This document shows, piece after piece, positions 32,313 to 41,127 of a stretch of 42,908 bases of DNA. A program made the position numbers and the translations under genes. Under the pieces are notes generated by a model. It saw nothing but the letters and a program-made list of their open reading frames with translations, was not told the origin of the DNA and searched no databases. The DNA comes from Nemertoderma westbladi (lineage: Eukaryota > Xenacoelomorpha > Nemertodermatida > Nemertodermatidae): NCBI GenBank assembly GCA_032718475.1, contig JAUCBJ010000389.1:1-42908 (forward strand), given 5' to 3'. Each line of letters begins with the position of its first letter. The first letter of the stretch is position 1.

Positions 32313-32569
32313 CAGAGCTAATTCTCTAGCCAGTGTGCATTCTGAGTAATTAACATAATCAATATGACGAATGCCATGTGATGTAACATTTTCTTGGTCA
32401 CTGGAGCTCATCTTAGTTATCGTTTCCCATTGGCCATCATCTTTACACAGCTTGTACACCCTACCATCCCAGTTTCCCAATGACCAATGGCATGGCTGGT
32501 AGGATAATTGACTGGGTTGTCCAGGTAACCAACAGAAAAGACCATCCCAAAATCCAGTACATACTTGTC
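32313..32569 (-). CDS. Class B1 (secretin-family) GPCR, hormone receptor domain exon
   Basis: A 257-nt exon on the minus strand with an acceptor TTTTACAG|GA and a donor CTG|GTAAGT. It encodes the extracellular hormone-binding (HRM) fold: CTGFWDGLFCW, then the P-rich turn to QPC, KLCKDDGQWE and NYSEC, giving five of the six conserved cysteines plus the WDG and W core residues. The first Cys should be in an upstream exon beyond this one. N-glycosylation sequons NVT and NYS are present. It starts in phase 1 and ends in phase 0, in frame with the TM1 exon. Class B1 receptors sit in the plasma membrane, bind peptide hormones and signal through G proteins; the ligand cannot be told from this fragment. 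Confidence 0.9.
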
Positions 32570-32761
32570 CTGTAAAATAAAAAGCGGTACAATTACGTGA
32601 ATGTGTTACAACTTCAATTCATACTAATTCCAATGAAATATAGTTTCATTTATGCATCTGTGTGCATGTGCAAGATGACAGACATTATTTTTTTTATTCC
32701 GTTTATAATTTAATTCAGAAAACATTTTTATTTACAAGGACTTAAGAGTTAAGACTTAAGA
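32570..32761. other. Intron or flanking sequence upstream of the GPCR exon
   Basis: Short spacer. No upstream GPCR exon was recognised here. Confidence 0.4.
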
Positions 32762-33241
32762 GCTGCCTGTCTCACCCCCTTTTGGAGAGAGAGCGGCCAT
32801 AACCTTTCTGGTCCAAACCCTGGGCCACTAGAGAAGCCAGTTTGCGAGGGGGAGAGGGATTCTGGAATTGGAGGCTACTCTCATGTTCCACCGTAACCAA
32901 CCAAGCCATTACTGAACCTTCTGAACCCATTACTAGACTAGTCTCAGCAACACTTGGGTCCCCAATGCGACAAGGTGAGCTGCAAGGCCTGGCAGACAAG
33001 CTTCACCTTATCGATGTGGGTGTACAAGAGCAGCGAATGATGTGAGGTGGTTGGCGACTGACTTGCCCTCGCCTCAGCAGATGCTAGTGGTAATGGTGGA
33101 ATTGGTCTATTGGATGAATCCAACTGCACATGCAGCATTGGAAAAAATTTCAAAAATCTCGAACTGCATCATCCGTTGCCAATGCAACCGTTATGGAAGA
33201 CTGGCTAAGAAATTTTCTAAGGTGGTACTGATTGTGTGGTG
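32762..33241 (+). mobile_element. RTE-like 5' fragment, endonuclease region (copy 5)
   Basis: Plus-strand copy of the region 10430-9905 (minus) of the full-length element: CTGCCTGTCTCACCCCCTT near the left edge, TLGSPMRQGEL near 32955-32990, LADKL, GGWRL and an end at CTGATTGTGTG. Stops and shifts break it. Both element ends are missing, so it is a piece carried by rearrangement or left after deletion. Confidence 0.8.
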
Positions 33242-34423
33242 CTTGGTAACCCATCCTGGATAATATTATATTTTAAGAAACAGACTGCCCTGTCTGTCTT
33301 TTATAAGAAACAGATTGTATGACTTTTTTAAGAAGCACACTGTCCGATTTCTCTACTCTATATTTTATTATATTGAACTTTCTGAAGAGGCCAATAAAAT
33401 GTTTCAATTTTTCAACCAAATTATTTTAGTTTCTGAAATGTCTTCCCATCTTCGCAAATCCTTTAATTGCATGTGTGCTTGGACGGTAAATCAACTACCC
33501 CTTCATATAATGTAATCCTCAAAAATGACGTCATAGGCAAACAAGGAAATAGTGAGTTGAACGATATATTATATCTCCCATGGTTTTGCATCATTGTAGT
33601 TAATTAGACTTTCATGCCAAGATAAAATTCCCATTATTTCGATTATTGCATTAACCAATTTCCATTGCAATGTATCAACTGCATGTAGCACCAATCTGTT
33701 GGAATGACATTGGTTGACTGACTTCTTGAATCACATTGAATTCTGCATTAACTCATGATATTGAAACGAAATTCCGTAAAGCTTGTCGCTTCTAATAATT
33801 TATTACAAACCTGATCTTTATATAATTGATTGATCCCATTTGGCATAATTGACTAATGCATCAGCTACCCAAAAAGTAATATATTTATTTATTCCCCAAA
33901 ATTGCCTTCTTAACTGAATTTATTTAAGTTTCATTTACGAATTATTTACGCTTCGGAAATAAACATTGGACATTTTTCCAACAAATACATGAATGAAATT
34001 TACATATGTTTAGGTACTTTAATAAATTATTTTGTTATTCCTTATATAGTTACTGACTGATGTTGGTGATATAAAATATGTTCCAGTCGAAGAACTGTCT
34101 AAACGAACCAGAAATTGTCCTACTTCTTTGGGGGGTGCTAAATTCTTTAAAAATCGGTGATATTTTATGTAATTTTTTTTTAAATTGGTGATATAAAATA
34201 ATCACGTTACCAAAAATGTTTCAAGTAATAAATGCGCAAAACAAACTTGGACCTCCTGTCCGATCTACTGAGACTTACGGGTCCAAGTGATACAAGCGTG
34301 CAATAATGGATACAAGAGCAGAAAACAGTGTGGTTTAATGGGTCTACATGAAAAATATTATCCTACGTGTCCCTGTACCCCTACCGATATATTTATTAAC
34401 TACAGATCTACAGTAGATATTCA
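33242..34423. other. No gene recognised
   Basis: AT-rich sequence with a short repeat of TAAGAAACAGA near 33270-33320. No coding or RNA signal. Confidence 0.4.
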
Positions 34424-35177
34424 ACTACTACTACTAGTATCAGCATGCTGCATTGCAGCTGCATTTTTAAGAATGCTGTGCCGGCTTGTCGACAAAATTG
34501 CGCCGCCACAACTCCCTATCACCCATGACATTTGGTAGATCATCCGCATCTTCAAGGCCAGTGTCCTTTAAGATGCGTCTCAAGAAAGTCATGGGCTGTC
34601 CACCATGCTTATTCACTCCATGAGGCTGCCAAAGTACAAGATTATGCACTGGCTGGTCCTCACAGCGAAAGCAATGTCCTGCAAAGCGGAGGCGATTTTG
34701 TTCTAGTGTCAAGCTTGGGGGAACAAATGAGACACCTCCAATGTTATATAGTGTCTGGTTGGAGATGTGTACATTGTACTTGACACAATGAACCCGGCGT
34801 AGCATTCTTGTGAATGTGCCATCCAGAGATTTGGTGTCCTCAGCAGTTAGAGCCCAGCATGGACTCCCATAGAGGAGTACTGGAACTACTGCTGCTCTAC
34901 ATAATCGGACCTTAAGTTTCCGATTAATTCTCGGTGACTTCCAAATCCTGGAAAGCCTATTCAAGGCTGCCCATGCCTTTCCCTTACGTATTCGAAGGTC
35001 CTCACCTGATTTCCGGATCCATGATCCCAGGTAACAGAAGTCGTCCACATGCTCAAGCATACCATCCTTTGAGCTTATGCTCATCCGATCAGAGACTTGA
35101 TGAGAACTTTCAAAGTTAACTGTCAAAATTTTGGTCTTTCTGGAGTTAATAAAAAGAGCAACACTAGAAGCAACATG
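34424..35177 (-). mobile_element. RTE-like 3' copy (copy 6), truncated at an LTR boundary
   Basis: Minus-strand copy of the last ~750 bases of the RTE-like element with the (ACT)n tail at its left end. It carries 219 open codons of the RT C-terminus (35126-34467, from MTVNFESSHQVSDRM to the C-terminal KPAQHS). It stops at AACATG exactly where the LTR begins (TGTTCGCGC at 35178). No TSD is visible, which fits a later LTR-element insertion into this copy rather than a 5'-truncated insertion. Confidence 0.9.
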
Positions 35178-36376
35178 TGTTCGCGCTTTTGAAGACCTTT
35201 AGCAGTTTAACCTGCCAAAATTTATATGTCTTTTAGTTAATTAAAACAACTTTAGCATACGACAATACTTTATGCTAATACACAAAACATTACCCGAAGT
35301 CAGCCCATGCGCGATCATTCACCCGATGGATCTACACCCGGGAGGCTGAATCCGGCTGCTTAAATTTGATTATTGCAGTGTAAGGTTGCAGTGTAAACTT
35401 ACTGTATTATTCGATAGATCGTTAATAATTAATTTCTGACAGATATTATTGGCTTTCGGGAAATATTAACAGTTCCTTTAGGACGTGGCGCTCTATCTAT
35501 TTAAACAGAACTAGGACTTATACTAAACGCAACGATACTGCTTATGATTAAAGTATAAAGCGTATTCTTTAGGAAATACTTTGTTACCAATCACAATCAT
35601 GCACACTATTCTGCCGACCGTCAGTATATTTGATCACACATAAAGAGAGCAGTAATTGACTCATGTAGGGTCTGCTAAATAACATTAGATTCAATACACA
35701 CCACATTAATATAAATCGCAATTGTTATGTATAGCCGGTCTCTCTAACCTGTAGTGTATCAAGAAAATTGGGAAATTTGGGTGATTTATCCGTATTATCC
35801 AAAGAGCAATATTTCCATCAACAAATAGGTACAATTAATAACTGACGGTAAATAACAGTACAAACAATATGATTAATGCAGTTAAATTAAGTGAGTTAGT
35901 GAGTTCGTTCGTTAGATTAGGTAACAGTTTATACTTTCGATAATTCAAGCAGTTTTACTAGAGTTCTTCCCAAAAAGCCGGTGTTATGGCGAAAATGGGA
36001 ACACAACAACAGAATCATATAAAATCATATAACTACTACTACTATACGAGTATACCAAAAACTCTTATTCCACAAAGCCCCGTTCAACACAGAGGATGAG
36101 CAGTGAGATAGGAAATTCAGTTCAGTAGCGCTGGGATAGGTCGAAATCAACGCCTACGCAAATTCTATTGGCTGACACGAACAGCAAGGCTAAGGCAACC
36201 TCTCTAAGCTAGTTGGCCGATTAAACTGAGCCCAGATATCTCCGTACAGCACATCAGCCAATAAGCTGGTAGCTTGCACTATTTTAGTTATAAATCCCTT
36301 TGAGAGTATTCTAGCGACTGGGGGGGAACTGGCCAGCAAAGGCAAACGTATCAGTTATCCCACAAAAGCTTTTACA
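35178..36376 (-). mobile_element. LTR, probably the 3' LTR of a minus-strand LTR element
   Basis: 1,199 bp, TGTTCGCGC...AAAGCTTTTACA, so TGT...ACA on either strand. A second, shorter member of the family is the solo copy at 25748-26498. On the minus strand the bases just before it read TTTTCTGGGAGCGG, a purine-rich stretch where a polypurine tract is expected, and the 591-codon ORF ends 78 bases upstream. This supports a 3' LTR. No 5' partner was seen to the right within the window. Confidence 0.6.
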
Positions 36377-36454
36377 CCGCTCCCAGAAAATGGGATTTAA
36401 GTCTATAAAATATACAAAATCACAGTTTCTAAAATATAAAAATAATCTAAACAG

Positions 36455-38230
36455 TTAGTCTTTCTTGCGCGGACGGCGTTTACGCAGTTTTTTAAAGCTA
36501 GCAAGAGTCCTTTTCTCTTTGGGGCGAGCCACTTTACGAGGAGGGCTATAACTCCTGGGTGAAGGGTGCAATATGATTGCATCAGAAGGTATGGGATTGC
36601 GATCGGTATATCCGCCGGTCGAAGTACCGGGTTGATTGACATCAACGTCCGGGGAGAGGGGTCTAACGGCTTTGAGAGCTCGTTTCAAGACAGCCGCTCT
36701 TACGGGTCCTGTACGAGTGGTCTGCACGAGGGCCGTGGGTGGACCATAAGTAGTTAGAAACTTCCTTGGTTTAATGGTTCTTTCCAACTCGCGTTCGCGG
36801 GCTCGGTACTCGTAAGGCTGTCGATATACTTCTTGTAACTCAGGGTGTGAGTTGACGAATAAGTCTCCATAGGCAGGGTCTTGACGGATAAAGTTTATTA
36901 AGTTGTAAGAATGGATGTCACTCGGATTAATGCTCCTGAGAAATTTGCGTACATATTTGGTTGAAATACATTCTCCAACGTGCTTCAATAGTTCATAACT
37001 TGATAGGCGCGATTTCTGCTCGACGGAGGCAAACAAATAAGGATGGAACGCATAAACTCCTTCGTAAGCGCGTCCAGGATAATAGCGATGGCGTGAATCA
37101 CAATGTAAATCAGCGTTCGCTTCCCAAGCTCTGATATAACGTAGTACAATCATTTCATCTACGCTCTCTAAATCATGGTTGAAGGGACAATCAAAGCTGG
37201 CGTGTCCTTTTAATTGACAATGATGGCATTGAGTCATAAATTGGGGGCAGACAGCAAAAATGTGCAAATTATTAAGCCGACAATATGCACAATAGATTTC
37301 CATCGACGGTTGCTCGTGGAAATAGGAACAAAGATCGTTGGTGTCCATAGACGTAATATGGTCTCTCGATGCGCACAGCCGACAACGTTGTCTAGAAACA
37401 TAATTGGCATGGCGATAATCATACGCAGTAAGACACTGGGGACCTTGATACCATTCCAATATGTAGTCGCTATCGCTACTCCGAGACGTGGGGGGCTGAA
37501 TCTCTTCAGATTCTAAACATATGGGTTCGTCTTCCCCTTGTATAGTTGAGGTAGGCGTGGCTGTCTCCTCAAGTGGACCTACCGTCTGAATTTCCACGAC
37601 AGAATAACCGGTGGGGATCCGAGGTCTTTGGATAACCGAGGAGTGCAGGTTTATTACACAAATGTCTCTGAAAATAGCGAATCCAGCGCTATCTAACTTC
37701 TCCGCAGCCGAGTCTCTTAAGCTGAGCTTGGTCAAAGCGCGGTCTTTGAATTGGCTATCCACGTTGCGAAACGGGGTTAAAAACCGTCGGAAACATTCAA
37801 AGCGGATGAATTTATTATGTTCATCTAGCTTAGCGAGTTTGGTCCCAAGGATTAATGGATGGGCGCGTATAGTACGACTGCACACATCGGCTAGCCAACC
37901 GGAAAGTGCGGTGTTTTCGAAGATCGTGTAGATAGCTAAGGAGGGACGGAGTGGAACACTCATGAAGCTATACACGGCGCCAGGTGCGGTCAACGGTCCG
38001 TCAAAGTATAATCGAGAATAATGGTCTCCGTATACTTGTTGATAGTTGATGGGATTTCCGACCTTGAAATTCCACCCGTATTCCTGAAAGGCAAGATGTC
38101 CGATGGAAGTTCGTTGCACCTTTGTAATGTTGCTAGACGCATTAGCATACATGGTGCGAAAGAAACCTCGGCCTTCGGCCCAAGGAGCTATCAGCTGAGT
38201 ATCCACGAAAGGATATGGAATGTTCTCCAT
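36455..38230 (-). CDS. Unrecognised 591-codon ORF with three zinc-knuckle-like clusters and a basic tail
   Basis: Intact frame from ATG 38230 (MENIPYPFVD) to a stop at 36455-36457. I do not recognise the family. The N-terminal 215 residues look globular and Trp/Phe/Tyr-rich. Residues 220-255 are acidic and Ser/Thr/Pro-rich. Three Cys/His clusters follow: C283-C286-H291-C301, C314-C317-H323-C328 and C335-C338-H343-C348. The last is a canonical retroviral-type CX2CX4HX4C knuckle. Residues 360-510 look helical. The final 30 residues are very Lys/Arg-rich (KKLRKRRPRKKD), as in nucleic-acid-binding or capsid proteins. Base composition is less AT-rich than the surroundings. It lies next to the 3' LTR and downstream of the 209-codon ORF on the same strand. 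A Gag-like or accessory retroelement protein is my best guess; a domesticated host gene is possible. Confidence 0.65.
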   Translation of the reverse strand: MENIPYPFVDTQLIAPWAEGRGFFRTMYANASSNITKVQRTSIGHLAFQEYGWNFKVGNPINYQQVYGDHYSRLYFDGPLTAPGAVYSFMSVPLRPSLAIYTIFENTALSGWLADVCSRTIRAHPLILGTKLAKLDEHNKFIRFECFRRFLTPFRNVDSQFKDRALTKLSLRDSAAEKLDSAGFAIFRDICVINLHSSVIQRPRIPTGYSVVEIQTVGPLEETATPTSTIQGEDEPICLESEEIQPPTSRSSDSDYILEWYQGPQCLTAYDYRHANYVSRQRCRLCASRDHITSMDTNDLCSYFHEQPSMEIYCAYCRLNNLHIFAVCPQFMTQCHHCQLKGHASFDCPFNHDLESVDEMIVLRYIRAWEANADLHCDSRHRYYPGRAYEGVYAFHPYLFASVEQKSRLSSYELLKHVGECISTKYVRKFLRSINPSDIHSYNLINFIRQDPAYGDLFVNSHPELQEVYRQPYEYRARERELERTIKPRKFLTTYGPPTALVQTTRTGPVRAAVLKRALKAVRPLSPDVDVNQPGTSTGGYTDRNPIPSDAIILHPSPRSYSPPRKVARPKEKRTLASFKKLRKRRPRKKD

Positions 38231-38896
38231 ATTCCTGTTGCACGCCTAACATGTTTTCCGCCATCGATGGGAGAGGGCAAGGAAAACCTATGACACATTC
38301 AACAAGGTTTAAAATACGATCTCAGTAGGAGGATTATGTCATTCGAAGATTATCTCCAAATTAATTTATCCCCAATTATTAAGGGAGGTGAACAACCAGA
38401 TTTATGACACACAATGGTACCAGTTGTTCACAGATTAGCCGCGTATCCTTTTAGTCCTTGTATCGGGTCGTGGACCTAAGGAAATTATCGGTGGTTGATT
38501 ATGTAATCAACGACAAAGAGATGGGCGTTGATATTATAAATACCAACACAATGGTATATGGACAGGAGATGCGGACACGAATATAGGCATCCAGATTAAC
38601 AGTAAAGGGTGGGGAGGTTTATTAGGAAGCGGTATGATTCATACCACGATACCAGTATGATTGGTCGATCGATGAAGGGAGTAAAGAGGAGGAAGGAGAT
38701 ATGGTAGTATCCATAAGACACCACAATGGACATGTTTTCCGTTACCTCATCATTCATTCTTATCTGCTTACTGTGACACTGATCACAATAATTACAGGAA
38801 AACGATGAAGGAAGAGAAAGTTACAGCCTCCCGAAGGAGACCGCCCGCGAGCACCCGTGCCCCGGGGAAAACTATTCACATTATGGACCCTAGACA
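38231..38896. other. Spacer between the two unknown ORFs, with small hairpins
   Basis: No frame with recognisable content. Two short perfect hairpins occur: GTTGATTA-TG-TAATCAAC at 38494-38511 and GGTATGA-T-TCATACC at 38631-38645. It could be an intron-like or regulatory stretch between the ORFs; no good splice pair joining them was found. Confidence 0.4.
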
Positions 38897-39526
38897 TCAA
38901 CTCATGTCTCTTCTCCAGTGGTTCCCTTCTATTAGTTCAAAGCTATCTGAGACAACAGACAGTGGACGATCTGCGGTAAGATACATCATGGTGAAATAGA
39001 GTTGTTTGAGTTCTACCATGGGATCGTGATGTATATCTTGAGGATATCGAGTCTCTAGGTTCTGTTGACTGGCAATATTGAGATAGGTTTCTCTCAAAAA
39101 TTCCAAGTAGTCGTTGAAGTTGATGCGCTTATCGGGTTCTTCAACGTTTTCTCTGTCGAGTAGATTACGAATAGAGTTCTCGTGTTCTATTCTCGGTTTA
39201 TCGTTACGATTCCGCTGGGCATGATATTTAAATAAAACCATTTCCCTTTCGGTGTCTACATCATCAGTATCATGTAAATCGGTAGGATGGCCGGTAGTTA
39301 AGAAGTCCATATACGTACCATTACGATTCGTATAGCGAGTGGTGAATTTTCTATAGTCCGCTTCACGCGTAAGTTGTTCCTGGGACATCGGCGGTTCGAT
39401 ATAACGACCATCGTCCTCCGTAATAGTCGGATCGGCTTCACCGCGTATCAAGCTATCCACAAACGCTTGCAAAGGTAGAGTATATCGCTCTCTAATACCA
39501 AGGTCATCTTCTATCAATTCCGTCAT
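38897..39526 (-). CDS. Unrecognised 209-codon acidic ORF
   Basis: Intact frame from ATG 39526 (MTELIEDDLGIRERYTL) to a stop at 38897. No known domain recognised. The protein is hydrophilic and rich in Asp, Glu, Arg and Asn, probably mostly helical in the second half (INFNDYLEFLRETYLNIA...). No signal peptide, membrane segment, Cys cluster or catalytic motif is visible. It precedes the 591-codon ORF by about 670 bp on the same strand and shares its less AT-rich composition, so the two probably belong to the same element. Confidence 0.5.
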   Translation of the reverse strand: MTELIEDDLGIRERYTLPLQAFVDSLIRGEADPTITEDDGRYIEPPMSQEQLTREADYRKFTTRYTNRNGTYMDFLTTGHPTDLHDTDDVDTEREMVLFKYHAQRNRNDKPRIEHENSIRNLLDRENVEEPDKRINFNDYLEFLRETYLNIASQQNLETRYPQDIHHDPMVELKQLYFTMMYLTADRPLSVVSDSFELIEGNHWRRDMS

Positions 39527-41127
39527 ATCTGCTATCTGAGTTTATTAATATCAATATAAGTTAATATTTTAGGCAAGCGGGCGTCGCTGCCTACTAGGCT
39601 TTTGCCCCCGGACAGTGGGTTTCTCAGCGCCGATGTACCGCTGTCGCAGTGTTTACGCCAACATGTAGCAACAGCACGACAACGATAACCGGCACAAGTC
39701 CCACCACTGTCCGTCCCAAAGGCTTGAATCCACTTGAGGTTATCTCGGTAGAGTTAGGGCTATTTTACAATTGCGATTAGCTACTGTAAACACACTTTAG
39801 TAGTAACATTCACCTATAAACGCACAAATTCCACACAATCATTACTTACTGCACACATGCATGCCATTTGTCCGTTAGTCAGTGTCTTCCAGAATGTCAC
39901 GTTATTACTATGTATCCTTGGATACTAATAGTGCGTTATGTATACTCTTATGCTACGCAATGGGGCAAGCTTTTATTGTTCCTTTAACTTGCTTCTAATT
40001 CTAGCGTGGGTGTTGCCATGGTGACATTATGGAAAACTAGCGGTAGAATTAGGGCAATTCTCATGCATACAGATCTGGGATGTTATTTAATAGTAATTCT
40101 TTAATTGTCAATATCCTCTTTATGCATGATGTTATAAATTTTATCGGTTATTGACTATATGTTGGAGATTCTCGCGCTCTAGTACACTCCATATGAATCT
40201 CTGCTCCCATGATCTATTAATTACTGGAATTTTGGGAATGTTATAAATTGCACAAAATGACAATTTATGAAATTCATTCGAATATGAATTTAAATTTAAA
40301 AATTGACACAATTTGATTCCAGAGCAGGTCTGGGGACATAGGATCCTTAATTCTATGAAATTTGTCTTTTAAGAGTATCGGTAAGTGCTACGATATCTTA
40401 ATCGACTAGAATTGTTAACGGATCTGAATTTTACAGATTTTAATAAATATTAAATTAATATTTAGGATGGGCACCGATTTATTCCAGAACTTGTCTGGGG
40501 ACGTTAACCACTGATTCTAGAATTTGTCTTTCAAGTATATCGGTGGGTGCCACGATATCTTAATCGACTAGAATTACAGATGGTCAAAAATTTAACAGAT
40601 TTATTTGCGATTTACGCTACTGTTAGAGGGACATCACGCTACTATATGTATTATTTGTTATAAGGTAGAAGAGCAATATCGCACGAAGCAATGTCAGTGT
40701 GAAGAGGCAAGTCGTTTCCAAGGTCTACCCAGAGCTTGGTTTAGCCGAGACACGAGGATCTGAACTTTGCATTCCTAATACTCTGCCTACCAATAATACT
40801 TAAATATAGTAGTGGCTTTATTGTACTTTAATAAGTACTGACATGTCATCTTACTATAGTCTCGCATTTATAATATAATACGGACAGTAAGGAAAGAGAA
40901 AAAATAATTATTTCTTTAATTATTTCGCACTATATATATTATAAGTAATTACGTACGTAATAAACACTAATATATTGCACTAATCTACTAAATAATCGCT
41001 AAAATAACATTCTACTAAATAAAATTAAAGAAAACGATTATAATAAAATTACGTAATAATACATACATAAATATAAAATAAAAAACAAATATAAAATGAT
41101 ATAGTCACACGCCCACTCCACATGCTA
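39527..41127. other. Non-coding stretch between unknown ORFs and the BEL/Pao ORF
   Basis: AT-rich beyond about 39750. It contains a direct duplication (40311-40605). The minus strand just after the BEL/Pao stop reads TGTGGAGTGGGCGTGTGAC at about 41121, which could be the start of a BEL 3' LTR, but no partner or end could be fixed. Confidence 0.35.
40311..40605. repeat. Direct duplication, two ~130-bp copies offset by 162-165 bp
   Basis: Copies at 40311-40441 and 40476-40605. Shared blocks: ATTCCAGA, GTCTGGGGAC, TTCTA, TTTGTCTTT, AGTATATCGGT, and an identical 24-base core starting ACGATATCTTAATCGAC at 40390 and 40552. It might be the remains of an LTR subrepeat. Confidence 0.7.

Noticed and set aside
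36031-36045. (ACT)n run inside the LTR as an RTE tail
   Set aside because: No RTE sequence follows it; it is probably a simple repeat of the LTR.
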